Of a DNA stretch of 64,000 nucleotides, positions 25,613-36,495 are shown piece after piece. The translations under genes and the position numbers were made by a program. Positions within the stretch are counted from its first letter, which is position 1; every line of letters starts with the position of its first letter. Below the pieces are notes generated by a model, which saw nothing but the letters and a program-made list of their open reading frames with translations, had not been told where the DNA came from and did no database searches. Origin of the DNA: Burkholderia puraquae (GTDB lineage: Bacteria > Pseudomonadota > Gammaproteobacteria > Burkholderiales > Burkholderiaceae); contig NZ_NBYX01000017.1 in NCBI RefSeq assembly GCF_002099195.1, forward strand, positions 100,739 through 164,738, given 5' to 3'.

Positions 25613-27085
25613 TCAGCCGAGCTTCTTCTTCAGCAGTTCATTGACCTGCTGCGGATTGGCCTTGCCCTTCGTCGCCTTCATCGCCTGGCCGATCAGCGCG
25701 TTGAACGCCTTTTCCTTGCCCGCGCGGAATTCCTCGACCGACTTCGCGTTCGCCGCCAGCACCTCGTCGATGATCGCTTCCAGCGCGCCCGTGTCGGAGA
25801 TCTGCTTCAGCCCCTTCGCGTCGATGATGCGGTCGGCCGCACCTTCGTCGTCCGCCTTCTCTTCCCAGATCGTCGTGAAGATTTCCTTCGCGATCTTGTT
25901 CGAGATCGTGCCGTCGGCGATGCGCTGCAGCACAAGCGCGAGCTGCGCGGCCGAGACCGGGATCGCGTCGATCTCGATGCCGTCGCGGTTCAGCTGCGAC
26001 GATACGTCGCCCATCAGCCAGTTTGCGGCGATCTTCGCGTTCGCGGTGCCGGCCTTCGCGACCACGGACTCGAAGTACGCAGCCATCGCCTTGCTCGACG
26101 TCAGTACGCCCGCGTCGTACGCGGACACGCCGTATTCGTCGGCGAAGCGCTGCTGCATCGCGGCCGGCAGCTCGGGCATCCCGGACTGCACGCGCTCGAT
26201 CCAGTCCTGGCCGATCACGAGCGGCATCAGGTCGGGGTCGGGGAAGTAACGGTAGTCGTGCGCGTCTTCCTTGCTGCGCATCGATGCCGTTTTACGCTTG
26301 TCCGGGTCATATAGGCGCGTTTCCTGCACAACTTCGCCGCCATCCTCGATCAGTTCGATCTGACGCTGCACCTCGTAGTTGATCGCCTCTTCGAGGAAAC
26401 GGAACGAGTTCAGGTTCTTGATTTCAGCGCGCGTGCCGAATTCCTTCTGACCCACTGGTCGTACCGACACGTTCGCATCGCAGCGGAACGAGCCTTCCTG
26501 CATGTTGCCGTCGCAGATGCCGAGCCACACGACGAGCGCATGCAGCGCCTTCGCATACGCGACCGCCTCGGCCGCGCTGCGCATTTCCGGCTCGGTGACG
26601 ATCTCGAGCAGCGGCGTGCCCGCGCGGTTCAGGTCGATCCCCGTCATCCCTGCATAGTCCTCATGCAGCGACTTGCCAGCGTCTTCCTCGAGGTGCGCGC
26701 GGGTCAGGTTGACCGTCTTCTCGTACGCCGGCTTGCCGGCCTTTTCGTTGGCCGGTACCTGGATCGTGATCTGGCCGCCCTGCACGACCGGAATCTCGTA
26801 CTGGCTGATCTGATAGCCCTTCGGCAGATCGGGGTAGAAATAATTCTTGCGCGCGAAGATGCTGCGCGGCGCGATGGTCGAGCCGATCGCGAGGCCGAAG
26901 CGGATCGCGCGTTCGACCGCGCCGCGGTTCAGCACCGGCAGCACGCCCGGCAGCGCCAGGTCGACCGGGCAGGCCTGCGTGTTCGGCTCGGCGCCGAACT
27001 GCGTCGACGCGCCCGAGAAAATCTTCGAGACGGTCGACAGTTGCGCGTGCGTCTCGAGACCGATAACGACTTCCCATTGAGTCAT
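25613..27085 (-). CDS. gatB: Asp/Glu-tRNA amidotransferase subunit B
   Basis: A 490-aa subunit of GatCAB, which converts Glu-tRNA(Gln) and Asp-tRNA(Asn) to the amides. GatB carries the kinase site and tRNA-binding domain. N-terminal WEVVIGLETHAQL and the GLPGVLPVLN-like LALPGVLPVLNR block are diagnostic; SFRCDANVSVRP and the C-terminal YqeY-like tail (KGKANPQQVNELLKKKL) are present. The start is 2 bases after the gatA stop, and the gene is last in gatC-gatA-gatB. Confidence 0.97.
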   Translation of the reverse strand: MTQWEVVIGLETHAQLSTVSKIFSGASTQFGAEPNTQACPVDLALPGVLPVLNRGAVERAIRFGLAIGSTIAPRSIFARKNYFYPDLPKGYQISQYEIPVVQGGQITIQVPANEKAGKPAYEKTVNLTRAHLEEDAGKSLHEDYAGMTGIDLNRAGTPLLEIVTEPEMRSAAEAVAYAKALHALVVWLGICDGNMQEGSFRCDANVSVRPVGQKEFGTRAEIKNLNSFRFLEEAINYEVQRQIELIEDGGEVVQETRLYDPDKRKTASMRSKEDAHDYRYFPDPDLMPLVIGQDWIERVQSGMPELPAAMQQRFADEYGVSAYDAGVLTSSKAMAAYFESVVAKAGTANAKIAANWLMGDVSSQLNRDGIEIDAIPVSAAQLALVLQRIADGTISNKIAKEIFTTIWEEKADDEGAADRIIDAKGLKQISDTGALEAIIDEVLAANAKSVEEFRAGKEKAFNALIGQAMKATKGKANPQQVNELLKKKLG

Positions 27086-27087
27086 GC

Positions 27088-28578
27088 TTATACCCCCGCC
27101 GGAACTTGCTTGTGCCAGTCGGTCGCGCGCTGGAACGCGTCGGCGACCTGCAGCATCCGGGCTTCGTTGAAATAGTTGCCGATGATCTGCAGGCCGACCG
27201 GGCGCTTCGCGTTCGCGCCCGCGCCAAAGCCGCACGGCACGCTCATGCCGGGCAGGCCGGCGAGGCTCACCGACAGCGTGTAGATATCCGCGAGATACAT
27301 CTGCACCGGATCGTCGCCCTTCGAGCCGAGATCCCAAGCGACCGTCGGCGAAGCCGGGCCCATGATCACGTCGCAGGCCTTGAACGCTTCCTGGAAATCG
27401 TTCGCGATGATGCGGCGGATCTTCTGCGCCTGCAGGTAGTACGCGTCGTAGTAGCCGTGCGACAGCACGTAAGCGCCGACCAGAATCCGGCGCTTCACCT
27501 CGGGGCCGAAGCCTTCCGCGCGCGACTTCTTGTACATGTCGAGCAGGTCGCCGTACTGCGCGGCGCGATGGCCGAAGCGCACGCCGTCGAAGCGCGACAG
27601 GTTCGACGAGGCTTCGGCCGGCGCGATCACGTAGTACACGGGGATCGACAGTTCCGTCTTCGGCAGCGACACGGGCACGAGCGTCGCGCCGAGCGCTTCA
27701 TACTGCTTCAGCGCCGCGTCGATCGTCGCGCGCACGTCGTCGGCGAGGCCTTCGCCGAAATACTCGTTCGGCAAACCGATGCGCAGGCCCGCGAGCGGCT
27801 TGCCCGCGTCGTTGCCGGCCGCCCACGGCTGGCCGAGGTGGCGCGTGAAGTCTTCGTCGTCGCGCTCGAGGCTCGTCGAGTCGCGTTCGTCGAAGCCGGC
27901 CATCGCGTTCAGCAGCAGCGCGCAGTCGGACGCGCTCTGCGCCATCGGGCCGCCCTGATCGAGCGACGACGCGAACGCGATCATCCCGTAGCGCGACACG
28001 CGGCCGTAGGTCGGCTTGATGCCCGTCACGCCCGCGAACGACGCGGGCTGGCGGATCGAGCCGCCGGTGTCGGTGCCGGTCGCGGCCGGCGCGAGGCGCG
28101 CGGCGACGGCCGCCGAGCTGCCGCCCGAGCTGCCGCCCGGCACCGCGTTCGTGTCCCACGGGTTCTTCACCGCACCGAACGCCGAATTCTCGTTCGACGA
28201 GCCCATCGCGAACTCGTCCATGTTGGTCTTGCCGAGCGTGACCATGCCGGCCGCCTGCAGGCGGGCAACGACGGTCGCGTCGAACGGGCTCTCGTAGTTC
28301 GCGAGCATCTTCGAGCCGGCGGTCGAGCGCCAGCCGCGCGTGACGAAGACATCCTTGTGCGCGATCGGCAGGCCGGTGAGCGCGCCGCCCGCGCCGCGCG
28401 CGAGCTCTGCGTCGGCAGCTTTCGCCTGCGCAAGGGTCAGATCGGCATCGACGTGCACGAACGCGTTCAGGTCGCGCGCGGCGTCGATCCGTTTCAGGTA
28501 GAGCTGCGCGAGCTCGACGGCCGAGCATTCCTTGGCGGCGAGCGCGGCGCGCAGTTCGGTCAGGCTTTTTGCGTGCAT
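27088..28578 (-). CDS. gatA: Asp/Glu-tRNA amidotransferase subunit A
   Basis: A 496-aa amidase-signature enzyme that hydrolyses glutamine and channels ammonia to GatB. The Ser-cisSer-Lys triad is visible: K75 in IAHKDVF, S150 in VPGGSSGGSSA and S174 in TDTGGSIRQPAS. Length and motif spacing match characterised GatA. The gene is 69 bases after gatC and 2 bases before gatB on the minus strand. Confidence 0.98.
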   Translation of the reverse strand: MHAKSLTELRAALAAKECSAVELAQLYLKRIDAARDLNAFVHVDADLTLAQAKAADAELARGAGGALTGLPIAHKDVFVTRGWRSTAGSKMLANYESPFDATVVARLQAAGMVTLGKTNMDEFAMGSSNENSAFGAVKNPWDTNAVPGGSSGGSSAAVAARLAPAATGTDTGGSIRQPASFAGVTGIKPTYGRVSRYGMIAFASSLDQGGPMAQSASDCALLLNAMAGFDERDSTSLERDDEDFTRHLGQPWAAGNDAGKPLAGLRIGLPNEYFGEGLADDVRATIDAALKQYEALGATLVPVSLPKTELSIPVYYVIAPAEASSNLSRFDGVRFGHRAAQYGDLLDMYKKSRAEGFGPEVKRRILVGAYVLSHGYYDAYYLQAQKIRRIIANDFQEAFKACDVIMGPASPTVAWDLGSKGDDPVQMYLADIYTLSVSLAGLPGMSVPCGFGAGANAKRPVGLQIIGNYFNEARMLQVADAFQRATDWHKQVPAGV

Positions 28579-28647
28579 TGAGTGGTTTTCCTGGGAATTC
28601 TGGGTGGCGTGCGGCGCGGAGGCGGCAGCACGCTTGTCATCGAATGC

Positions 28648-28947
28648 TTACTCGATCACCTTCGGCACGAGATAGAGGCCGTCCTGGACGGCCGGCGCCG
28701 GACGCTGGTTGTCGTCGCGATTGACGACTTCCGTCACGGCGTCGTCGCGCAAGCGCTGCGCGACTTCCTGGATCTGTTCGATCGGGTGGGCGAGCGGCGC
28801 GATGCCGGCGGTGTCGACCGCCTGCATCTGTTCGACGAGGCCGAAGAATTCATTGAGCTGGCCGAGCATGTGCTCGGCGTCGGCGTCGGCCATTTCGAGT
28901 CGCGCCAGGTGCGCGATGCGTTTCACATCGGTCAGGGTCAGGGCCAT
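28648..28947 (-). CDS. gatC: Asp/Glu-tRNA amidotransferase subunit C
   Basis: A 99-aa small subunit that wraps around GatA-GatB and stabilises the complex. N-terminal [17 protein letters not shown], the central [13 protein letters not shown] and PLAHPIEQ, and the C-terminal [11 protein letters not shown] match GatC. It is first in the gatCAB operon and divergent from mreB. Confidence 0.95.
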
Positions 28948-29314
28948 GCGATCACCGGAAAAACAAGGCTGCGCAGCGCATCAAAAGCAGCGCTGCGGCG
29001 GGGGGTTGGAGGGTGCGATCCCACCCTCAAAAATCGGGGCCGAAGCGGCAAAAATACCGCCCGTTTCGATTCAAATACCGTGAAATTATAAGGTATCATT
29101 ACGCGTTCGACCCAAACCCGGCAGCCTTTTCCCGCACCGTTTCGCCCCGCTTCGGCAAGCCGTGCGTGCTTCGTGCGATCCCCGGTAGACATCACTCGCA
29201 GCTTCGTGCGCCGCGGCGGCCGCTTCCGCCACGCTTCCCGAGGCTGTTATTTTTTCCGCTGCCGCCCTCAGCGCTCGCTATGCAGGGCCGGCCCAGAGCG
29301 AAACAGGATTCTGA
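28948..29314. promoter_or_regulatory. Divergent promoter region gatC / mreB
   Basis: 367 bases without a gene. An AT-rich core at 29040-29100 contains a perfect TATAAT on the minus strand (29090-29085), a candidate gatC -10 box giving a leader of about 130 bases; a -35 match is poor. Plus-strand TATAAG (29087-29092) and TATCAT (29094-29099) in the same patch are candidate mreB -10 boxes. No riboswitch or long hairpin is seen. Confidence 0.45.
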
Positions 29315-30358
<1,044 letters not shown>

Positions 30359-30483
30359 TCGTCCAGGCAGTTCCCTGACATGACGCACCCGCGGCGTGGC
30401 CGGATCGCTCGTTCAGAACGAACCGCCGCGCCGTTTGCGCGTCTGAGCATCATTTAACCGATCATTCGCGCCCGGCGCCGACC

Positions 30484-31551
30484 ATGGAATACAGTCCGCC
30501 GCCCCTCTTCAAGCAAGGTCCGCCCGCGCTCGCGCGGCTCATCTTCTTCGTTGCCCTCGCCATCGCGCTCCTCGTATCGGACGCGCGCTTCAGCACGCTC
30601 GAAATCGTCCGCGGCGTGCTCGGCACCGTGCTCTATCCGCTGCAGCGCGCCGCGCTCGTGCCGCGCGACCTGTTCATGGGCGCGGCCGACATCGCCGTCA
30701 CCGGCGCGTCGCTGCGCCACGAGAACGACGACCTCCGCAAACGCAACCTGCAGCTGTCCACGCAGGCCAACCAGGCCGCCATGCTCACGCAGGAGAACGC
30801 GCACCTGCGCGCGGTGCTCGAGCTGCGCCAGCACATCGCGACGCAATCGACGCCGGCCGAGATCCAGTACGACACGAGCGATCCGTTCACGCAGAAGATC
30901 GTGATCGGCCACGGTTCGCAGCAGGGCATCCAGAACGGCGCGCCCGTCGTCAGCGAGAACGGCGTCGTCGGCCAGGTCACGCGCGTGTTCCCGCTGCAGT
31001 CCGAAGTCACGCTGGTCACCGACCGCGATCTCGCGATTCCCGTGCAGGTGCTGCGCACCGGCCTGCGCAGCGTGATCTACGGCACGCCGAAGGGCGATTC
31101 GCTCGACCTGCGCTTCGTGCCGACGAGCGCGGATCTCATCGTCGGCGACGAACTCGTCACGAGCGGCCTCGACGGCGTCTATCCGCCCGGCCTGCCGGTC
31201 GCGAAGGTCGTGCGCGTCGACAAGCTCGCCGATACGGCGTTCGCGCGCGTGACCTGCGCACCGATCGCCGCCGTGCGCGGCGCGCGCCAGATGCTCGTGC
31301 TGCATTACCAGAACGACATCCCGCCGCGCCCGGCCGAGCCCGATCCGGCCGCCGACAAGAACACGAAGGGCAAGAAAGGCGCAAAAGCCGCCGCGAAGGG
31401 CGAGAAGGCTGACGCGAATGCGAAGCCGGCCGCCGCAGCCCAGCCCGCCGCGAAGCCCGCGCCTGCGGCACCGGCCGCTCCGGCCGCTCCGGCCAAGCCT
31501 GCCGCCACGCCCGCGAAGCCCGCGGCCGGGCAACCGGGAGCCCAGCGATGA
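30484..31551 (+). CDS. mreC: Rod shape-determining protein MreC
   Basis: A 355-aa membrane-anchored periplasmic scaffold of the elongasome that activates PBP2. One N-terminal transmembrane segment (about residues 18-35), a coiled coil (about 70-115, RHENDDLRKRNLQL) and the beta-barrel core (SENGVVGQVTRVFP, VTSGLDGVYPPGLPVAKV). After about residue 274 there is an 80-residue Lys/Ala/Pro-rich tail rich in AKPA repeats, longer than the basic family fold requires. The stop overlaps the mreD start. Confidence 0.96.
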   Translation: MEYSPPPLFKQGPPALARLIFFVALAIALLVSDARFSTLEIVRGVLGTVLYPLQRAALVPRDLFMGAADIAVTGASLRHENDDLRKRNLQLSTQANQAAMLTQENAHLRAVLELRQHIATQSTPAEIQYDTSDPFTQKIVIGHGSQQGIQNGAPVVSENGVVGQVTRVFPLQSEVTLVTDRDLAIPVQVLRTGLRSVIYGTPKGDSLDLRFVPTSADLIVGDELVTSGLDGVYPPGLPVAKVVRVDKLADTAFARVTCAPIAAVRGARQMLVLHYQNDIPPRPAEPDPAADKNTKGKKGAKAAAKGEKADANAKPAAAAQPAAKPAPAAPAAPAAPAKPAATPAKPAAGQPGAQR

Positions 31552-32060
31552 ATCGCCCGCAATACATCCTGCAGCCGGTCAATCCGTACTTCATCGTCTT
31601 CAGCCTCGCCGCCGCGTTCCTGCTGAACCTGATGCCGTGGGGCCGCCTGCCCGGCGTGCCCGACTTCGTCGCGCTCGTGCTGCTGTTCTGGAACATCCAC
31701 CAGCCGCGCAAGGTCGGGATGGGCGTCGCGTTCGCGCTCGGCATCCTGATGGACGTGCATGACGCGGGGCTGCTCGGCGAGCACGCACTCGCCTATACGC
31801 TGCTGTCGTACGGCGCGATCACGATCCACCGCCGCGTGCTGTGGATGCCGATCGGCGTGCAGGTGCTGTATGTCACGCCGCTGCTGGTCGTCGCGCAACT
31901 CGTACCGTTCGTGATCCGCCTCGTGATGGGCGCCGCGTTCCCGGGCTGGCGCTACCTGGTCGACGGCTTCGTCGAAGCCGCGCTGTGGCCGATCGCGAGC
32001 CATCTGCTGCTGATGCCGCAACGCCGCCCGGTCGATCCGGACGATACGCGCCCCATCTGA
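31548..32060 (+). CDS. mreD: Rod shape-determining protein MreD
   Basis: A 170-aa polytopic inner-membrane protein with about five hydrophobic segments. It belongs to the elongasome with MreC, PBP2 and RodA. Conserved GILMDVHDAGLLGEHALAYT matches MreD. The ATG overlaps the mreC stop (ATGA). Confidence 0.94.
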   Translation: MNRPQYILQPVNPYFIVFSLAAAFLLNLMPWGRLPGVPDFVALVLLFWNIHQPRKVGMGVAFALGILMDVHDAGLLGEHALAYTLLSYGAITIHRRVLWMPIGVQVLYVTPLLVVAQLVPFVIRLVMGAAFPGWRYLVDGFVEAALWPIASHLLLMPQRRPVDPDDTRPI

Positions 32061-32180
32061 GCCAGGGGCCTGCCTTGAATATCCGCCGCCTCCACGCCCG
32101 CCGCGCGCCGCGCTCCGGGGCGGCACCTCGCCCGCGCCCGTGCCCGCACGCCGTGCACGGGCCAGATCGAACCTAGCCGC

Positions 32181-34460
32181 ATGACCGAATTCAACGACAC
32201 TCAACAGCAGCTCTCGAAGTTCCGCCTGCGCGTCGCGGCGGCGGGCGTGTTCGTGTTCGTCTGCTTCGGGCTGCTCGCGAGCCGCTTCTTCTACCTGCAG
32301 TTGATGCAGCACGGCAAATACGCGCTGCAGGCCGAGGAAAACCGCATCTCGGTCGCGCCGATCGTACCGAACCGCGGGATCATCACCGACCGCAACGGCG
32401 TGATCCTCGCGAAGAACTATTCGGCTTACACGCTCGAGATCACGCCATCGAAACTCGACGACACGCTCGAGAACACGATCGACAAGCTGTCCGAGATCAT
32501 CCCGATCGACGCACGCGACCGCCGCCGCTTCAAGAAGCTGCAGGAAGACTCGAAGAACTTCGAGAGCCTGCCGATCCGCACCCGGCTCACCGACGCGGAG
32601 GTCGCGCGCTTCACCGCGCAGCGCTTCCGCTTCCCCGGCGTCGACGTGCGCGCGCGGCTGTTCCGGCAATATCCGCTCGGCACGACGGCCGCGCACGTGA
32701 TCGGCTACATCGGCCGGATCTCGAAGCGCGACCAGGATCGCATCGACGCGATGAGCGACGACAACGACAGCGATCAGGAAAACTACGATCCGCGCCGCGA
32801 CGCGAACAACTACAAGGGCACCGACTACATCGGCAAGATCGGCGTCGAGCAGAGCTACGAGACCGAGCTGCACGGGCTGACGGGCTTCGAGGAAGTCGAG
32901 GTGACGGCCGGCGGCCGGCCCGTGCGCACGCTGTCGCGCACGCAGGCGACGCCCGGCAACAACCTCGTGCTGTCGCTCGACATCGGGTTGCAGCAGGTCG
33001 CCGAGCAGGCGTTCGCCGGCAAGCGCGGCGCGCTGGTCGCGATCGAACCGAAGACGGGCGACGTGCTCGCGTTCGTGTCGTCGCCGAGCTTCGACCCGAA
33101 CTCGTTCGTCGACGGCATCGACCAGCAGACCTGGGACGAGCTGAACAACTCGACCGACAAGCCGCTGCTGAACCGCCCGCTGCACGGCACCTACCCGCCC
33201 GGCTCGACGTACAAGCCGTTCATGGCGCTCGCCGGCCTGACGCTCGGCAAGCGCACGCCGGGCTGGGGCTTCCAGGATCCCGGCTACTTCACCTTCGGCG
33301 GCCACACGTTCCGCAACGACGTGCGCTCGGGCCAGGGCTGGGTCGACATGAACAAGGCGATCATGGTGTCGAACGACACCTACTTCTACATGCTCGCGCG
33401 CGACCTCGGCGTGAACTCGATCGCAAACTTCATGAAGCCGTTCGGCTTCGGCCAGATCACCGGGATCGACATCCAGGGCGAGGCGCGCGGGATCCTGCCG
33501 TCGACCGACTGGAAAAAGAAGGCGTTCAAGAAGGCCGCGCAGCAGAAGTGGTTCGACGGCGAGACGATCAGCCTCGGGATCGGCCAGGGCTACAACTCGT
33601 TCACGATCCTGCAGCTCGCGCACGCGACCGCGACGCTCGCGAACAACGGCGTCGTGATGAAGCCTCACCTCGTGAAGGAAGTCGAGGATCCGATCACGCG
33701 CGGGCGCCGCCTGACCGTGCCGAAGGAAAGCGAAGTGATCCCGCTCAAGCAGGCCGACATCGATGTCGTGAAGCGCGGGATGGAGAACGTGATCGAGAAC
33801 CCGTCCGGCACCGCGTACAAGGTGTTCCGCGGCGCGCCGTACCTCGCCGCCGGCAAGACCGGTACCGCGCAGGTGTTCTCGCTGCAAGGCTCCAACTACA
33901 AGGGCCACCTGCTCGCCGAGCACCTGCGCGACCACGCGCTGTTCATCGCATACGCGCCGGTCGACCATCCGCAGATCGCCGTCGCGCTGGTCGTCGAAAA
34001 CGGCGGTTGGGGTGCGCAGGCCGCCGGCCCGATCGCGCGCCGCGTGCTCGACTTCTTCCTCGTCGACCGCCAGAACCCGCAGAACGAGGCCGCGGCCGTG
34101 GCTGCCGCGGCGTCGGCGACCGAACCCGTCAACGCGCCGGTGATCGGCGACGCGAACAAGCCTGCTGCCGTCGCGGCCGGCTTCACGGCGCTGCCGCAGC
34201 CGGTCGTGCCGACCGCGGCCAGCGCGGCGGAAGCGGCATCGGCCGCGGCGGCCTCCGATGCATCGGCTGCCGCCGGCGCGGGCGCCGCCCCGCCGGCCAG
34301 TGCCGCTGCGCCGAGGGCCGCGAGCCTGCCGCCGATCCGGCGTCCGCACCGGCCACGCCGGCCCGCCAGCGATGCGCAGCCGCTCGTCGCCACGCCGCGC
34401 GACGACAACCACCGTGCGACGGCCCCCGCGAAAGCGGCCGACGCCGGCACCGCTCATTAA
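32181..34460 (+). CDS. mrdA: Penicillin-binding protein 2 (elongasome transpeptidase)
   Basis: A 759-aa class B PBP that crosslinks lateral wall peptidoglycan with RodA. One N-terminal membrane anchor (about 18-40), a pedestal domain with RGIITDRNGV, and a transpeptidase domain with active Ser S342 in GSTYKP, SND at 397-399 and KTGTAQ at 559-564. The catalytic domain ends near residue 633; a further ~125 residues form an Ala/Pro-rich low-complexity tail (ending near DAGTAH) not found in E. coli PBP2. It is followed after 11 bases by rodA. Confidence 0.96.
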   Translation: MTEFNDTQQQLSKFRLRVAAAGVFVFVCFGLLASRFFYLQLMQHGKYALQAEENRISVAPIVPNRGIITDRNGVILAKNYSAYTLEITPSKLDDTLENTIDKLSEIIPIDARDRRRFKKLQEDSKNFESLPIRTRLTDAEVARFTAQRFRFPGVDVRARLFRQYPLGTTAAHVIGYIGRISKRDQDRIDAMSDDNDSDQENYDPRRDANNYKGTDYIGKIGVEQSYETELHGLTGFEEVEVTAGGRPVRTLSRTQATPGNNLVLSLDIGLQQVAEQAFAGKRGALVAIEPKTGDVLAFVSSPSFDPNSFVDGIDQQTWDELNNSTDKPLLNRPLHGTYPPGSTYKPFMALAGLTLGKRTPGWGFQDPGYFTFGGHTFRNDVRSGQGWVDMNKAIMVSNDTYFYMLARDLGVNSIANFMKPFGFGQITGIDIQGEARGILPSTDWKKKAFKKAAQQKWFDGETISLGIGQGYNSFTILQLAHATATLANNGVVMKPHLVKEVEDPITRGRRLTVPKESEVIPLKQADIDVVKRGMENVIENPSGTAYKVFRGAPYLAAGKTGTAQVFSLQGSNYKGHLLAEHLRDHALFIAYAPVDHPQIAVALVVENGGWGAQAAGPIARRVLDFFLVDRQNPQNEAAAVAAAASATEPVNAPVIGDANKPAAVAAGFTALPQPVVPTAASAAEAASAAAASDASAAAGAGAAPPASAAAPRAASLPPIRRPHRPRRPASDAQPLVATPRDDNHRATAPAKAADAGTAH

Positions 34461-34471
34461 CGGAGAAAGGC

Positions 34472-35620
34472 ATGCAATTCGACAAGCGCGCCTGGCTCGA
34501 CAAGATCAAGCAGATGTTCGCGGGCTTCGACCGCCCGCTCGCCCTCATCGTGTTCCTGCTGCTGTGCGTCGGCATCGTCACGCTGTACAGCGCGGCGATC
34601 GACATGCCGGGCCGCGTCGAGGATCAGCTGCGCAACATCCTGCTGACGTTCGTGCTGATGTGGGTGATCGCCAACATCCCGCCAACGACGCTGATGCGCT
34701 TCGCGGTCCCGCTCTACACGTTCGGGGTTGCGCTATTGGTCGCGGTCGCACTGTTCGGGATGACCAAGAAGGGCGCGAAGCGCTGGCTGAACGTCGGTGT
34801 CGTGATCCAGCCGTCGGAAATCCTCAAGATCGCGACACCGCTGATGCTCGCGTGGTACTACCAGCGCCGCGAAGGCGGGCTGCGCTGGTACGACTTCATC
34901 GCCGCATTCGGGATCCTGCTGGTGCCGGTCGGGCTGATCGCGAAACAGCCCGACCTCGGCACGGGCCTGCTCGTGTTCGCGGCCGGCTTCTTCGTGATCT
35001 ACCTCGCCGGCCTGTCGTTCAAGCTGATCGTGCCGGTGCTCGTCGCGGGCGTGATCGCGGTCGGCTCGATCGCCGTGTTCGAAGAACGCATCTGCCAGCC
35101 CGAAGTGCAGTGGCCGCTGATGCACGATTACCAGAAGCACCGCGTGTGTACGCTGCTCGATCCGACCTCCGACCCGCTCGGCAAGGGCTTCCACACGATC
35201 CAGGCCGTGATCGCGATCGGCTCGGGCGGCGTGCTCGGCAAGGGCTACCTGAAAGGCACGCAGGCGCACCTCGAATTCATTCCGGAGAAGCACACCGACT
35301 TCATCTTCGCGGTGTTCTCGGAGGAATGGGGGCTCGTTGGCGGGCTCGTGCTGCTGACGCTGTACATGGCGCTGATCGCGCGCGGGCTCTACATCGCCGC
35401 GCAGGGCGCGACGCTGTTCGGCCGCCTGCTCGCGGGCTCGCTCACGCTCGCGTTTTTCGTCTATGCGTTCGTCAACATCGGGATGGTGAGCGGCGTGCTG
35501 CCGGTCGTCGGCGTGCCGCTGCCGTTCATGAGTTACGGCGGCACCGCGCTCACGACGCTCGGCATCGCGATCGGGATGATCATGAGCGTCGGGCGGCAGC
35601 GGCGGCTGATGAAGAGCTGA
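34472..35620 (+). CDS. rodA: Peptidoglycan glycosyltransferase RodA
   Basis: A 382-aa SEDS-family polymerase with about ten transmembrane segments that makes glycan strands from lipid II in partnership with PBP2. Conserved blocks: KKGAKRWLNVGVVIQPSEILK, AKQPDLGTGLLVFAAGFFV, LEFIPEKHTDFIFAVFSEEWG (catalytic-region Glu/His/Thr/Asp) and PLPFMSYGGTA. The start ATG lies 11 bases after mrdA, with a GGAGAAAGG ribosome binding site. It is the last gene of the operon; a clear terminator follows. Confidence 0.97.
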   Translation: MQFDKRAWLDKIKQMFAGFDRPLALIVFLLLCVGIVTLYSAAIDMPGRVEDQLRNILLTFVLMWVIANIPPTTLMRFAVPLYTFGVALLVAVALFGMTKKGAKRWLNVGVVIQPSEILKIATPLMLAWYYQRREGGLRWYDFIAAFGILLVPVGLIAKQPDLGTGLLVFAAGFFVIYLAGLSFKLIVPVLVAGVIAVGSIAVFEERICQPEVQWPLMHDYQKHRVCTLLDPTSDPLGKGFHTIQAVIAIGSGGVLGKGYLKGTQAHLEFIPEKHTDFIFAVFSEEWGLVGGLVLLTLYMALIARGLYIAAQGATLFGRLLAGSLTLAFFVYAFVNIGMVSGVLPVVGVPLPFMSYGGTALTTLGIAIGMIMSVGRQRRLMKS

Positions 35621-35644
35621 CCGCGCGACACGCATCGCATCAGG

Positions 35645-35672
35645 AAAAACGGCGCCTCGGCGCCGTTTTTTT
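35645..35672 (+). terminator. Terminator of the mre/mrd operon
   Basis: AAAAACGGCG (35645-35654) pairs with CGCCGTTTTT (35661-35670), followed by more T. It lies 25 bases after rodA, and also faces the minus-strand gene at 35719. Confidence 0.88.
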
Positions 35673-35718
35673 CGACCACGCATGCCGAACGCAGCCCCGC
35701 CGCGAGGTGCAGCCCCGC

Positions 35719-36495
35719 TCACGGCGGCGGCGCGTGCGCCCCGCCTGGCTCCGCACCGACGCCCGATGCCGGCCCCTGCGCCTTCAGCCGCGCGCTCAGT
35801 TCCTTGAATTTCAGCCCGGCCGTTTCGTCGCCCTGCGCGGCCGCCGCCGCGTAATACGCCCGTGCGATGTTCAGGTTCTGCGCGACGCCATCGCCGCCGC
35901 GCTCGTAGAACGACGCGGTCACGTACTGCGCGGTCGGCTCGCCCGCGTCGGCGGCCTGCTTGTACCACGCGAACGCCTGCCGGTTGTCGCGCGGCGTGCC
36001 GCGCCCGTCGAGGAACTGGTTCGCGAGCGACAGCTCGGCCTGCACATGCCCCTGCCTGGCCGCCCGCAGGAACCAGCGATGCGCTTCGCCCGGATTGCGC
36101 GCGACGAACTCGCCGTCGTCGAGCATCCGTCCGTACACATACTGCGCATGCGACATGTTCGCGTCGGCCGCGCGCTTCAGCCAGCGCACCCCTTCGTCGA
36201 CGTTCGCCGTCACGCCTTCGCCCGTCAGCAGCATCATCGCGTAGTTGAATTGCGCGAGACGGTCGCCGCGTTCGGCCGCGTCGTGGAACTGCACCAGCGC
36301 CGCGCGGTAGTCGCCGGCGTTGTAGTCGGCGACCGCCGATTGCGTCTCGTGCGACGGATCGGGCTTCGCTTGCGGCGCGCCCTGCGCGGCGGCCGCGATA
36401 CACACGACCCACAGGCCGAGCATCGCGCCGAGCCGCCCGCGCACCCCGATCCCGCCCTGCGCGCGCCCGCGGCACGCGCCGTTGCCACCGTTCAT
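35719..36495 (-). CDS. Sel1/TPR-repeat protein, probably secreted
   Basis: A 258-aa protein with a hydrophobic segment (about residues 24-40, ending AQGAP) that looks like a signal peptide behind a Gly/Arg-rich start. The rest is Sel1-like helical repeats of about 36 residues (for example AQFNYAMMLLTGEGV, AQYVYGRMLDDGEFV, AELSLANQFLDGRGT). Such proteins usually act as protein-interaction scaffolds; no specific partner is evident. Its ATG overlaps the stop of the upstream aldolase gene, which supports this start and cotranscription. Confidence 0.85.
   Translation of the reverse strand: MNGGNGACRGRAQGGIGVRGRLGAMLGLWVVCIAAAAQGAPQAKPDPSHETQSAVADYNAGDYRAALVQFHDAAERGDRLAQFNYAMMLLTGEGVTANVDEGVRWLKRAADANMSHAQYVYGRMLDDGEFVARNPGEAHRWFLRAARQGHVQAELSLANQFLDGRGTPRDNRQAFAWYKQAADAGEPTAQYVTASFYERGGDGVAQNLNIARAYYAAAAAQGDETAGLKFKELSARLKAQGPASGVGAEPGGAHAPPP

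Noticed and set aside
28582..29091. Plus-strand frame opposite gatC
   Set aside because: Covers gatC in antisense and the divergent promoter region; no domain.
31305..34457. A 1050-codon open frame on the minus strand opposite mreC-mreD-mrdA
   Set aside because: It is antisense to three well-identified genes, is rich in Arg/His/Asp, and has no family resemblance. Long antisense frames are expected at this GC content.
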